Source of the DNA: an uncultured Lachnospiraceae bacterium
GTDB taxonomy: Bacteria > Bacillota > Clostridia > Lachnospirales > Lachnospiraceae
NCBI GenBank assembly: GCA_947594335.1
Contig: CANQEC010000039.1
Location: 1-14,342 of the forward strand
Direction of reading: 5' to 3'
DNA: 14,342 nucleotides
Shown: positions 1 through 7,404 of the stretch, piece by piece
Layout of the letters: the number at the start of each line of letters is the position of its first letter
Position numbering within the stretch: position 1 is the first letter of the stretch
Notes under the pieces: model-generated
Database searches by the model: none
The model's input: only the letters and a program-made list of their open reading frames with translations
Told to the model about the DNA's origin: nothing
Position numbers and translations under genes: made by a program

Positions 1-954
1 AAGGAGATTGAGGTTGACGCAGTCTGCGACGGCGAGGATATCCTGATCCCCGGCATCATGGAGCATGTCGAGAGGGCGGGAATCCATTCCGGCGACAGTA
101 TCTCCGTCTATCCGGCGCAGAGCCTCTCGCCGAAGATCAAGCGCGTGATCGAGAATTACACGCTCAAGCTGGCGCGTTCACTGCATGTCGTCGGCCTGAT
201 CAACATTCAGTTTATCGTGAGCAATGACGAGGTATATGTGATCGAGGTCAACCCGCGCTCAAGCCGTACTGTACCTTATATCAGCAAGGTCACCGGGATC
301 CCGATCGTGCCGCTCGCGACAAAGGTGATCCTCGGAAAAAAGATCCGCGAGCTTGGCTATGAGCCCGGCCTGCAGCCGGAGGCGGATTATTTCGCGATCA
401 AGATGCCGGTATTCTCGTTTGAGAAGATCCGCGGCGCCGATGTAAGCCTCGGGCCGGAGATGAAATCCACAGGCGAGTGTCTTGGAATCGCGGCGACTTT
501 CGACGAGGCGCTCTACAAGGCGTTCCTGGGAGCAGGCATCAATCTGCCGAAATATAAAAATATGATCATGACGGTCAGGGATTCCGACAAGCCGGATGCC
601 GTGGGGATCGCGCGCCGCTTTGAGGCGATCGGCTACCGGATCTTCGCGACGAGGAGCACAGCGAAAGTGCTCAAGGAAAACGGCATTCACGCGATGCAGA
701 TCAACAAGATCGAGAACGAGTCCCCGAACCTGCTGGATCTGATTCTCGGACACGAGATCGATCTGGTTATTGATACGCCGACACAGGGGATCGGACATTC
801 AAAGGACGGATTCCTGATCCGCAGGAATGCGATTGAGACGGGGGTAAATGTGCTGACCTCGCTCGATACGGCAGAGGCCCTGATCACAAGTCTTGAGAAC
901 AATCATATACAGAATCTGACGCTTGTGGATATCGCGCAGGTGGCGTCAAGATAA
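1..954 (+). CDS. carB: Carbamoyl-phosphate synthase large subunit, C-terminal part (5' truncated by window)
   Basis: The reading frame is open from base 1, so the gene enters from the left; 317 residues are visible of a family about 1,060-1,070 long. CarB makes carbamoyl phosphate from bicarbonate, ATP and ammonia delivered by the CarA glutaminase, feeding pyrimidine and arginine synthesis in the cytoplasm. Visible in order: the end of the second ATP-grasp domain, with DAVCDGEDILIPGIMEHVE at residues 6-24 and the ATP/metal-binding segment EVNPRSSRTVPY at about 82-93; a linker containing MKSTGE at about 154-159; and the MGS-like allosteric domain from about residue 187 to the end, which in this family binds effectors such as UMP, IMP or ornithine. 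The ATG at base 58 is internal, not a start. The gene ends in TAA at 952-954. carA and the rest of carB should lie to the left. The identification is from conserved motifs and is very secure. Confidence 0.97.
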   Translation, partial: KEIEVDAVCDGEDILIPGIMEHVERAGIHSGDSISVYPAQSLSPKIKRVIENYTLKLARSLHVVGLINIQFIVSNDEVYVIEVNPRSSRTVPYISKVTGIPIVPLATKVILGKKIRELGYEPGLQPEADYFAIKMPVFSFEKIRGADVSLGPEMKSTGECLGIAATFDEALYKAFLGAGINLPKYKNMIMTVRDSDKPDAVGIARRFEAIGYRIFATRSTAKVLKENGIHAMQINKIENESPNLLDLILGHEIDLVIDTPTQGIGHSKDGFLIRRNAIETGVNVLTSLDTAEALITSLENNHIQNLTLVDIAQVASR

Positions 955-981
955 GAAAATATGTGCGCGGTCTGCGCACGT

Positions 982-1030
982 AAAAAGGAAGGGGGCTGCC
1001 GGGAAAATAACATGTTTCCCGACAGCCCCC
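982..1030 (-). terminator. Intrinsic terminator of the SGNH hydrolase gene, possibly bidirectional
   Basis: A 16-bp stem is formed by GGGGGCTGCCGGGAAA (991-1006) and its near complement at 1015-1030, with an 8-nt loop. Read leftward the one non-complementary position becomes a G-U wobble, and the stem is followed by TTCCTTTTT (990-982), a typical U-tract. Read rightward the same position is a C-A mismatch and there is no T-run, so it fits the leftward gene better, though it may also stop carB transcripts. A second small hairpin (963-968 with 974-979) lies just beyond it. Confidence 0.8.
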
Positions 1031-1040
1031 TCGTATCCGA

Positions 1041-1766
1041 TTAGTTCTGTCTGAGTATTTCCAGCTGATTTATCACAAAGTCGTGGAGCATCTGGTAGGC
1101 TTCCTTGTCGTAGTGGATTCCGTCGATGGGGACGATCTCATGGGACATCAGGTAAGTGTAGCCGTCTATGTAGGAATCCGGAAAGGTTTCCCTCAGATGG
1201 CTGTTAAAATCGGCAATCTGCTCGTTTGTGATAAGCAGGCCTGCCGTGGGATCGATCGGTGTGACCGCCAGGAAATAGAAGTCTGTGTCGGAAAGTTCTT
1301 CCACAAGAGAAACATAGCGGGAGAGATACAGCTCCATATTGTCGTAATCGTTGACGCCGAGGTTGAAGATGACAGGAGCGTCCGGGTGTTCGGATATCGC
1401 GGCGCGCATCTCTTCTTCCCCATACGATACGAACCAGTCGTAGCCTTCCCCGGCGGCTCCGATGTAGACACAGTCGTCCCTGACGGCGCGCATCATGCCG
1501 AGCGTGCGGGAATCGCCGACCCAGATACAGAAATGGGAGGCCGGCGGCAGCGGATTATTCTGAACAACTCCCTGGCTGGCCCCGGAAGCTTCTTTTGACG
1601 CAGGGATCCCTGGTTCTGTCTGAAAGGAAAAGGCAGTCTCCGGCTCCGCTTCTTTTCCGGTAAAAAGAGCGTCCCCGAAATTCAGAGTCAGATAGATGGT
1701 CAGTATGACCAGAAACAGAAGCGCGGCCAAAATGACAAGCAGTGGAAAAAGAGTTTTTCTCTTCAT
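1041..1766 (-). CDS. Membrane-anchored SGNH/GDSL-type hydrolase or esterase family protein
   Basis: The 241-residue product has a basic N-terminus followed by a hydrophobic segment at about residues 7-29 with no clear cleavage site, so it is probably an extracytoplasmic protein held by an N-terminal anchor. A low-complexity Ser/Pro/Glu-rich linker (about 40-76) leads to an SGNH fold: block I VGDSR with nucleophile Ser86, block II Gly106 in GAAGEGY, block III Asn139 in NLGVND, and block V Asp215-Gly-Ile-His218 giving the catalytic Asp/His. The full set of SGNH catalytic residues is therefore present. Family members remove or transfer acyl groups on lipids, polysaccharides or peptidoglycan; the substrate here cannot be told. 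The ATG start is supported by AAAGGG (1775-1780) with an 8-nt spacer. The gene is monocistronic, with its own promoter (1815-1842) and terminator, divergent from the hrcA operon. Confidence 0.85.
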   Translation of the reverse strand: MKRKTLFPLLVILAALLFLVILTIYLTLNFGDALFTGKEAEPETAFSFQTEPGIPASKEASGASQGVVQNNPLPPASHFCIWVGDSRTLGMMRAVRDDCVYIGAAGEGYDWFVSYGEEEMRAAISEHPDAPVIFNLGVNDYDNMELYLSRYVSLVEELSDTDFYFLAVTPIDPTAGLLITNEQIADFNSHLRETFPDSYIDGYTYLMSHEIVPIDGIHYDKEAYQMLHDFVINQLEILRQN

Positions 1767-1814
1767 ATAATAAGCCCTTTCGCAGATCAGTTTTTTTCAT
1801 CTACAGCAATCTCT

Positions 1815-1842
1815 ACTATATCATAATTTACGGCAATGTCAA
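1815..1842 (-). promoter_or_regulatory. Sigma-A promoter of the SGNH hydrolase gene
   Basis: On the minus strand a perfect -35 TTGACA (1842-1837) is followed after 16 nt by TATAGT (1820-1815). Transcription would start near 1808, giving a 5' leader of about 40 nt before the ATG at 1766. The -10 hexamer is the same as that of the divergent hrcA promoter. Inferred from consensus only. Confidence 0.72.
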
Positions 1843-1916
1843 ACTTTATCTGTCGCTTGGATTCGACAGCAGACGATACCGGGCAGGACTGATTCCGCGC
1901 GGTCGGGCAGGGGACG

Positions 1917-1987
1917 GCTATTCCTTCTGTCCGCCTGCGCGGCCTGCGTGCTGCGCTGGCAGCTGGTTTCCATGCCCGGGCCTGCGT
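1917..1987. repeat. Structured dispersed repeat, copy A (between divergent promoters)
   Basis: This segment aligns with 5951-6020, with only one inserted base in each arm of a hairpin. An 18-nt core, GCAGCTGGTTTCCATGCC (1959-1976), is identical in both copies. The outer stem pairs 1941-1948 with 1975-1982 (GGCCTGCG with CCCGGGCC; one T-G wobble, one C-C mismatch). The inner hairpin is GCTGC-GCTG-GCAGC (1950-1963). The copy lies upstream of both flanking promoters, so neither obvious promoter transcribes it. It could be a REP/MITE-like palindromic repeat or an unannotated structured RNA; no coding potential is apparent. Confidence 0.7.
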
Positions 1988-2027
1988 ATTCATGAAAAAA
2001 TAAATGGAAATTTTTTTGAAAATGTTA

Positions 2028-2056
2028 TTGACAAAAACAGATGCGGGTATTATAGT
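2028..2056 (+). promoter_or_regulatory. Sigma-A promoter of the hrcA-grpE-dnaK-dnaJ operon
   Basis: Perfect -35 TTGACA (2028-2033), a 17-nt spacer, and -10 TATAGT (2051-2056). The predicted start is near 2063, eight or so bases before the CIRCE element, which is the usual placement for HrcA repression in Gram-positive bacteria. An A/T-rich stretch just upstream (1994-2022) could act as an UP-like element. Confidence 0.85.
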
Positions 2057-2070
2057 AACTACAGTAACTG

Positions 2071-2097
2071 TTAGCACTCGTACTCATAGAGTGCTAA
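2071..2097. promoter_or_regulatory. CIRCE operator (HrcA binding site)
   Basis: A perfect consensus inverted repeat, TTAGCACTC (2071-2079), 9-nt spacer, GAGTGCTAA (2089-2097). HrcA dimers bind this element and repress class I heat-shock genes. It sits between the predicted transcription start and the hrcA ribosome binding site, so it would also form a stem-loop in the 5' leader of the mRNA. It is the only CIRCE found in the window. Confidence 0.98.
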
Positions 2098-2122
2098 CAG
2101 CGGACGGAAAGGAGGAATTCAG

Positions 2123-3154
2123 ATGCAGCTCGATGATAGGAAATGGGCAATCTTAAAAGCTATCATCAAGACTTATCTGGAGACGGGTGAGCCGGTAGGT
2201 TCGCGGACGATTTCCAAATATGCAGATCTGAATCTGAGTTCCGCTACGATCCGCAATGAGATGTCGGATCTGGAGGAGATGGGTTATATTCTTCAGCCAC
2301 ATACCTCCGCGGGAAGAATTCCGTCGGACGCGGGCTACCGCCTTTATGTGGATCGCATGATGGAGGATAAGGACCGCGAATTTACCGAGATGAAGGAGCT
2401 GATGATACAGCGTCAGGACAGGCTGGAACTGCTGCTTAAGCAGCTCGCCCGGGTTCTTGCGACGAACACGAATTACGCGACGATGATCTCAGGCCCCCAG
2501 TACCACAGAACCAGGCTGAAGTTTATTCAGCTTTCCATGGTGAGTGATTCGCAGATTCTGGCGGTGATCGTAGCGGAAGGAAACGTCGTGAGGAATAAGA
2601 TCCTGCAGATCGAACACGGTCTGGATCAGAAGACGATGCTTGAGCTGAATATTCTGCTGAACAGCGCCTTAAACGGGCTGACGATCGAGGAGATCAATCT
2701 CAGTACGATCTCGAAGCTGAAGGAGCAGGCGGGAATTCACAGCGAGCTAGTAAGCCGCGTACTTGACGCGGTGGCGGAGTCAATCCAGACGCGGGAAGAG
2801 GTCGAGATTTATACCAGCGGAGCTACGAATATTTTCAAGTATCCGGAGCTTTCCAGCAGCGAGAAGGCGCAGGAGCTGATCCGTGCCTTTGAGGAGAAGG
2901 AAGATCTCGCGGGTCTGATCAGCGGGGATGTCAGCGACGAGACAGGAATCCAGGTTTATATCGGGCAGGAGAGTCCGGTTCCTACCATGCGCGACTGCAG
3001 TGTCGTGACAGCCACATATGAGCTGGGGGACGGGATGTACGGAAGAGTCGGCATCATCGGCCCGAAGCGGATGGATTACGAAAAGGTAGTCGGAACGCTT
3101 AAGACTCTCAGGACGCAGCTGGATGACCTGTTCAGGAAGGATGATGATGGCTGA
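2123..3154 (+). CDS. hrcA: Heat-inducible transcription repressor HrcA
   Basis: The 343-residue product, of normal family length, is the CIRCE-binding repressor of class I heat-shock genes. Its N-terminal winged helix-turn-helix covers about residues 1-77: the recognition region SSATIRNEMSDLEEMG is at 39-54 and the characteristic HTSAGRIPSDAGYRLYVD at 60-77. The remainder is the GAF-like dimerisation domain with its inserted segment. The start is fixed by AAAGGAGG (2108-2115) seven nt before the ATG. It is the first gene of the operon and sits just behind a perfect CIRCE, so it is autoregulated. In this family repressor activity depends on GroEL, which lets unfolded protein relieve repression; that part is established for the family, not visible here. 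A 7-bp hairpin (3152-3158 with 3162-3168) overlaps the stop codon. Confidence 0.97.
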   Translation: MQLDDRKWAILKAIIKTYLETGEPVGSRTISKYADLNLSSATIRNEMSDLEEMGYILQPHTSAGRIPSDAGYRLYVDRMMEDKDREFTEMKELMIQRQDRLELLLKQLARVLATNTNYATMISGPQYHRTRLKFIQLSMVSDSQILAVIVAEGNVVRNKILQIEHGLDQKTMLELNILLNSALNGLTIEEINLSTISKLKEQAGIHSELVSRVLDAVAESIQTREEVEIYTSGATNIFKYPELSSSEKAQELIRAFEEKEDLAGLISGDVSDETGIQVYIGQESPVPTMRDCSVVTATYELGDGMYGRVGIIGPKRMDYEKVVGTLKTLRTQLDDLFRKDDDG

Positions 3155-3339
3155 CGGCTGTGCCGTCATATAAAAATAGTGTCTGCGGTGTCCGGTTCGG
3201 CTGCGGCAGAAATGTCCGCCAAAGCGGGGATTCGAAGAGGTCCGTCAGGGCAGATTTTGAATCCGGCGCCGGATTCGGGAAATCCCAAAGAAAGCGCGGC
3301 ACGCAGGCAGAGAAGTAAACGGAAAGGTGGAGATAACCG

Positions 3340-4005
3340 GTGGAGGAGAACAGAAAAGAGGACGTCATGGAGCAGGAAGAGCAGGAAACCGCGCGGGAAA
3401 TGACGGACGGGGAAACCACGGAAGATCCGGAACCGGAAGCCGATATCGGCCCGGAGGATCCGGCAGAATCCGCAGAAGGCCCCGGGGAGGCGCAGGAGGA
3501 TGTGGATCCGGAACCGTCGGAACCGGCCGGAGAGACGCCAAAGCGGGGATTTTTTAAGAAGAAGAAAGACAAGAGAGATACACAGATCGAGGAGCTGACG
3601 GACCGCGTACAGCGGCAGATGGCCGAATTTGACAATTTCCGCAAACGGACGGAGAAGGAAAAGGCTGCGATGTTTGAGACCGGCGCGAAGAGCGTGATCG
3701 AGAAGATCCTTCCGACGATCGATAATTTTGAGCGCGGGCTTGGCGGTCTGACAGACGAGCAGAAGAATGATCCGTTTGTGCAGGGTATGGAGAAGGTTTA
3801 CAGACAGCTTCTTACCACACTCGAAGGAATCGGGGTGACGCCGATTGAGGCGGTCGGAAAACCGTTTGATCCGAATTTCCACAACGCGGTGATGCATGTG
3901 GAGGATGAGGAGACGGAAGAAAATATAGTAGTTGAGGAATTTCAGAAAGGATATCTGTATCGCGACAGCGTTGTGAGACACAGCATGGTAAAGGTTGCGA
4001 ATTAA
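3340..4005 (+). CDS. grpE: Nucleotide exchange factor GrpE
   Basis: GrpE releases ADP from DnaK to drive the Hsp70 folding cycle in the cytoplasm. The 221-residue product has a long acidic low-complexity tail (about 2-66, Glu/Pro/Asp-rich), a Lys-rich patch (72-79), a coiled-coil dimerisation helix (about 80-125, with AEFDNFRKRTEKEK at 95-108), and the C-terminal beta domain with GKPFDPNFHNAV (173-184) and GYLYRDSVVRHSMVKVA (204-220). The start is GTG at 3340, the first start codon after an in-frame TAA at 3334-3336, with an AGGTGG-type site at 3325-3330. An alternative ATG at 3367 (residue 10) has GAGG at 3358-3361 and cannot be excluded; it would only shorten the acidic tail. It lies 185 bp after hrcA and 50 bp before dnaK. 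Confidence 0.95.
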   Translation: MEENRKEDVMEQEEQETAREMTDGETTEDPEPEADIGPEDPAESAEGPGEAQEDVDPEPSEPAGETPKRGFFKKKKDKRDTQIEELTDRVQRQMAEFDNFRKRTEKEKAAMFETGAKSVIEKILPTIDNFERGLGGLTDEQKNDPFVQGMEKVYRQLLTTLEGIGVTPIEAVGKPFDPNFHNAVMHVEDEETEENIVVEEFQKGYLYRDSVVRHSMVKVAN

Positions 4006-4055
4006 TCCTGTAATTCAGAAAAGAAATCAGTTTTATTTTTAAGGAGGACTCGATT

Positions 4056-5927
4056 ATGAGCAAGATCATTGGTATTGACTTAGGAACAACAAACAGCTGC
4101 GTGGCAGTTATGGAGGGCGGCAAGCCCGTTGTTATCACAAATACAGAAGGTTCCAGGACGACTCCGTCCGTGGTGGCTTTTACAAAGACAGGGGAGCGTC
4201 TGGTAGGCGAGCCGGCAAAGCGTCAGGCGGTTACGAACGCGGACAGAACGATCTCTTCCATCAAGAGACATATGGGAAGCGATTACCGCGTATCGATCGA
4301 CGGCAAGAAATATTCTCCGCAGGAGATTTCCGCGATGATCCTTCAGAAGCTGAAAGCGGATGCTGAGAACTATCTCGGTGAGAAGGTGACAGAGGCAGTC
4401 ATCACGGTTCCGGCTTACTTCAACGACGCGCAGCGCCAGGCGACAAAGGACGCGGGCAAGATCGCGGGCCTCGATGTAAAGCGTATCATCAACGAGCCGA
4501 CAGCGGCAGCGCTTGCATACGGCCTTGACAACGAGAAAGAGCAGAAGATCATGGTTTACGACCTTGGCGGCGGTACCTTCGATGTCTCCATCATCGAGAT
4601 CGGCGAGGGCGTCATCGAAGTTCTTGCAACGAACGGCAACAACCGTCTCGGCGGCGACGACTTTGACAAGAAGATCACGGACTACATGATCGCTGACTTC
4701 AAGAAAAAAGAGGGCATCGACCTCTCCAACGACAAGATGGCGCTTCAGAGACTGAAAGAGGCGGCTGAGAAGGCGAAGAAGGAGCTTTCCTCCTCGACGA
4801 CGACGAACATCAACCTTCCGTTCATCACAGCGAATGAGACAGGCCCGAAGCATTTCGAGATGGATCTGACCAGAGCGAAATTTGACGAGCTGACCCATGA
4901 CCTGGTTGAGATGACGGTTGTTCCGGTACAGAACGCACTGAGAGACGCGGGACTTTCTACAAGCGAGCTTTCCAAGGTGCTTCTGGTAGGCGGTTCCACC
5001 CGTATCCCGGCAGTGCAGGATAAGGTAAAACAGCTCACAGGCCACGAGCCGAACAAGAGCCTGAACCCGGATGAGTGCGTGGCGCTCGGCGCTTCCATTC
5101 AGGGCGGCAAGCTCGCGGGCGACGCCGGCGCAGGCGATATCCTTCTTCTGGATGTCACTCCGCTGTCCCTGTCCATCGAGACGCTCGGCGGCGTAGCGAC
5201 GAAGCTGATCGAGAGAAACACAACGATCCCGACCAAGAAGAGCCAGGTATTCTCCACCGCGGCTGACAACCAGACCGCTGTCGATATCCATGTCGTACAG
5301 GGCGAGCGTCAGTTTGCGAAGGACAACAAGTCCCTCGGCCAGTTCCGTCTGGATGGTATCCCGCCAGCACGCAGAGGTGTGCCGCAGATCGAGGTTACCT
5401 TTGATATCGACGCGAACGGTATTGTGAACGTATCCGCGAAGGATCTCGGCACGGGCAAGGAGCAGCACATCACGATCACGTCCGGTTCCAACATGTCCGA
5501 CGCGGAGATCGACAGAGCTGTGAAGGAAGCGGCTGAGTACGAGGCGCAGGATAAGAAGAGAAAAGAAGCGATCGATACGAGAAACGACGCTGACGCGATG
5601 GTATTCCAGACCGAGAAGGCCATGGAGGAGGTTGGCGACAAGATTGACGCGGCTGACAAGTCTGCGGTTGAGGCTGATCTGCAGTCTCTGAAGGATCTGA
5701 TCGCGAGCACCAATCCGGACGACATGACGGATTCCCAGGTGGCTGACCTCAAGGCAGGCAGAGAGAAGCTGATGCAGAGCGCGCAGAAGCTGTTTGCGAA
5801 GGTTTATGAGCAGGCGCAGGGCGCGGCAGGCGCAGCGGGAGCGGGTCCGGATATGGGCGGCGCGGCAGGCGCTGACTATTCACAGCCGGACGACGACGTT
5901 GTAGACGGGGATTATCGCGAGGTATAA
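4056..5927 (+). CDS. dnaK: Chaperone protein DnaK (Hsp70)
   Basis: The 623-residue ATP-dependent chaperone binds exposed hydrophobic peptides and works with DnaJ and GrpE. The ATPase domain holds the phosphate-1 motif GIDLGTTNS (6-14), PAYFNDAQRQATKDAG (119-134), phosphate-2 DLGGGTFDVS (169-178) and adenosine motif VGGSTRIP (311-318). The interdomain linker with LLLDVTP is at about 363-369, followed by the beta-sandwich substrate domain and the helical lid. A Gly/Ala-rich stretch precedes the acidic C-terminus (DDDVVDGDYREV, 612-623), the usual bacterial end. The start has AAGGAGG (4041-4047) with an 8-nt spacer, the strongest site in the operon, which fits the need for excess DnaK. Usage of frequent codons appears high, as expected of an abundant protein. 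A long open frame lies antisense to it and is treated as spurious. Confidence 0.99.
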   Translation: MSKIIGIDLGTTNSCVAVMEGGKPVVITNTEGSRTTPSVVAFTKTGERLVGEPAKRQAVTNADRTISSIKRHMGSDYRVSIDGKKYSPQEISAMILQKLKADAENYLGEKVTEAVITVPAYFNDAQRQATKDAGKIAGLDVKRIINEPTAAALAYGLDNEKEQKIMVYDLGGGTFDVSIIEIGEGVIEVLATNGNNRLGGDDFDKKITDYMIADFKKKEGIDLSNDKMALQRLKEAAEKAKKELSSSTTTNINLPFITANETGPKHFEMDLTRAKFDELTHDLVEMTVVPVQNALRDAGLSTSELSKVLLVGGSTRIPAVQDKVKQLTGHEPNKSLNPDECVALGASIQGGKLAGDAGAGDILLLDVTPLSLSIETLGGVATKLIERNTTIPTKKSQVFSTAADNQTAVDIHVVQGERQFAKDNKSLGQFRLDGIPPARRGVPQIEVTFDIDANGIVNVSAKDLGTGKEQHITITSGSNMSDAEIDRAVKEAAEYEAQDKKRKEAIDTRNDADAMVFQTEKAMEEVGDKIDAADKSAVEADLQSLKDLIASTNPDDMTDSQVADLKAGREKLMQSAQKLFAKVYEQAQGAAGAAGAGPDMGGAAGADYSQPDDDVVDGDYREV

Positions 5928-5938
5928 GGCGGATAATC

Positions 5939-5966
5939 GAGTAGGAGGCAGCTTTTCCTCCTGCTC
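5939..5966 (+). other. Stem-loop directly after dnaK
   Basis: GAGTAGGAGG (5939-5948) pairs with CCTCCTGCTC (5957-5966) through 10 base pairs including one T-G wobble, with the 8-nt loop CAGCTTTT. It begins 11 nt after the dnaK stop codon. No T-run follows, so it is not a typical intrinsic terminator; a 3'-end stabiliser or RNA-processing site in the dnaK-dnaJ mRNA is possible. Its right half overlaps the start of repeat copy B. Confidence 0.55.
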
Positions 5967-6020
5967 GTCTGCACGGCCAGGTGCTGCGTCAGCAGCTGGT
6001 TTCCATGCCTGGCCTGCGCA
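5951..6020. repeat. Structured dispersed repeat, copy B (dnaK-dnaJ intergenic)
   Basis: Second copy of the element at 1917-1987, with the same 18-nt core at 5992-6009. The outer stem is a perfect 7 bp, GGCCAGG (5975-5981) with CCTGGCC (6008-6014), and the inner hairpin is GCTGC-GTCA-GCAGC (5983-5996). Compared with copy A, the T-G pair is A-T here, and the extra base found in the left arm of A is missing together with its partner in the right arm. Such paired change is what selection on structure would produce. Unlike copy A, this copy is inside an operon and must be transcribed. Confidence 0.7.
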
Positions 6021-6056
6021 TAGAGGAAAACAAAACAGATAGAAAACAGCGCGATA

Positions 6057-6081
6057 CCCCTGGAGCGAGGAGCTTCAGGGG
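6057..6081 (+). other. Second strong stem-loop before dnaJ
   Basis: CCCCTGGAGC (6057-6066) pairs with GCTTCAGGGG (6072-6081) through 10 base pairs (one G-T wobble) with a GAGGA loop. The bases ATACCC at 6054-6059 could instead pair with GGGTAT at 6089-6094, excluding the main stem, so two conformations are possible. No T-run follows directly. A further hairpin (TCAGCG 6146-6151 with CGCTGA 6163-6168) lies nearer dnaJ. The role, if any, is unknown; processing or attenuation between dnaK and dnaJ is an inference. Confidence 0.45.
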
Positions 6082-6210
6082 CATCGTTGGGTATATCCGG
6101 CAGGGGATGCTCCCGTCTTTTAAGGCGGCGGGCGGCAAATCTGTATCAGCGGCGGGAAGCCGCGCTGAAATGAAGAGGCTGCGAAAAGCGGCCAGGGAGG
6201 ATGTATAAGT

Positions 6211-7401
6211 ATGGCGGAGAACAAACGGGATTATTATGAAGTCCTGGGAGTGGACAAAAATGCGGATGAAGCAGCCCTGAAAAAGGCTTACCGCGCTTTG
6301 GCAAAAAAATACCATCCCGATATGAATCCAGGAGACGCGGAGGCGGAAAAGAAATTTAAGGAGGCGTCCGAAGCGTATGCCGTGCTGAGCGACGCCGAGA
6401 AAAGACGGCAGTATGACCAGTTCGGGCATGCCGCGTTTGAGCAGGGCGGACCTGGAGCGGGCGGCTTCGGCGGTTTTGACGGTTTTAATTTCAGCGGCGA
6501 TATGGGCGATATTTTCGGCGACATTTTCGGCGACCTGTTCGGCGGCGGCGGAAGCAGAAGAAGAGGCGGCTCGCGCGGGCCGGTGCAGGGAGCCAACGTC
6601 AGGGCGAGCGTCCGCATCAGTTTTGAGGAAGCGATCAGAGGCTGCGAGAAGGAGATTGATCTGAATCTGAAGGATGAATGTCCCACCTGCCATGGAAGCG
6701 GTGCGAGGCCGGGAAGCAGTCCCGAGACGTGCCCGAAATGCGGAGGGCGCGGTCAGGTGGTATTCACCCAGCAGTCGCTGTTCGGCACGGTGCAGAATGT
6801 ACAGACCTGTCCGGACTGCCATGGCACCGGAAAGATCATCAAGGACAAATGTCCGGACTGCTATGGCACGGGATATATCAGCAGCCGCAAAAAGATCAAG
6901 GTTACGATCCCGGCCGGCATCGACAGCGGGCAGAGTATCCGCATCCGTGAAAAAGGCGAGCCGGGTTCTAATGGAGGCCCGAGAGGCGATCTTCTCGTCG
7001 AGGTGAATGTGAGCAGGCATCCTGTATTCCAGAGACAGGATATGGATATTTATTCGACCGTTCCCATGTCGTTTGCGCAGGCGGCTCTCGGCGGAGATAT
7101 CCGCATCAGCACGGTGGACGGGGATATCATGTATACGATCAAGCCCGGAACGCCGACTGACACCAGAGTGCGGTTCAAGGGCAAAGGCGTTCCGTCTCTG
7201 CGGAACAAAAATGTCCGCGGCGACCACTACGTGACCTTTGTCGTCCAGGTTCCGACAAGACTCAGCGAGGAGGCGAAGCGCGCTCTGCGCGAATTTGATC
7301 AGGCCACAGGCGGCAGCCTTGGGACAGGTTCGGAAAAAAAGACGGAGAAAGGGAAAAAGAAGGGCTTCATGGACAAACTGAAGGAGACGTTTGAGGATTA
7401 A
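6211..7401 (+). CDS. dnaJ: Chaperone protein DnaJ (Hsp40, type I)
   Basis: The 396-residue co-chaperone delivers unfolded substrates to DnaK and stimulates its ATPase. It has the complete type I architecture: J domain (about 4-70) with the essential HPD at 35-37; a Gly/Phe-rich linker (about 77-115); the zinc-binding domain with four CxxCxGxG repeats, CPTCHGSG (157-164), CPKCGGRG (174-181), CPDCHGTG (200-207) and CPDCYGTG (214-221); and the C-terminal substrate-binding and dimerisation region. The last 25 or so residues are Lys-rich, a slight extension of the usual C-terminus. The start is supported by GGGAGG (6195-6200) with a 10-nt spacer. It is separated from dnaK by 283 bp, longer than is common, and followed only 3 bp later by prmA. 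Confidence 0.98.
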   Translation: MAENKRDYYEVLGVDKNADEAALKKAYRALAKKYHPDMNPGDAEAEKKFKEASEAYAVLSDAEKRRQYDQFGHAAFEQGGPGAGGFGGFDGFNFSGDMGDIFGDIFGDLFGGGGSRRRGGSRGPVQGANVRASVRISFEEAIRGCEKEIDLNLKDECPTCHGSGARPGSSPETCPKCGGRGQVVFTQQSLFGTVQNVQTCPDCHGTGKIIKDKCPDCYGTGYISSRKKIKVTIPAGIDSGQSIRIREKGEPGSNGGPRGDLLVEVNVSRHPVFQRQDMDIYSTVPMSFAQAALGGDIRISTVDGDIMYTIKPGTPTDTRVRFKGKGVPSLRNKNVRGDHYVTFVVQVPTRLSEEAKRALREFDQATGGSLGTGSEKKTEKGKKKGFMDKLKETFED

Positions 7402-7404
7402 GCT

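Noticed and set aside
58..60. ATG at base 58 as the start of a gene
   Set aside because: The same frame is open to base 1 and already encodes conserved CarB residues upstream, so this Met is internal.
3152..3168. Hairpin at the hrcA stop codon as a terminator
   Set aside because: The 7-bp stem is followed by TATAAAAATAG, not a T-run, and grpE has no separate convincing promoter, so transcription is expected to continue.
4080..5468. 462-codon open frame antisense to dnaK
   Set aside because: It is a mirror of dnaK codon bias: its residues are Arg/Leu/Val-rich with no recognisable domain, it lacks a ribosome binding site, and the sense strand encodes an unmistakable DnaK.
5981..6208. 75-codon frame just before dnaJ
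   Set aside because: It starts inside repeat copy B, has no ribosome binding site, and is Arg/Lys/Ser-rich without family resemblance; the stems and repeat explain the region better.
5989..7227. 412-codon open frame antisense to dnaJ and the gap before it
   Set aside because: Low-complexity Ala/Arg/Ile composition, no domain, and complete overlap with a well-supported dnaJ.
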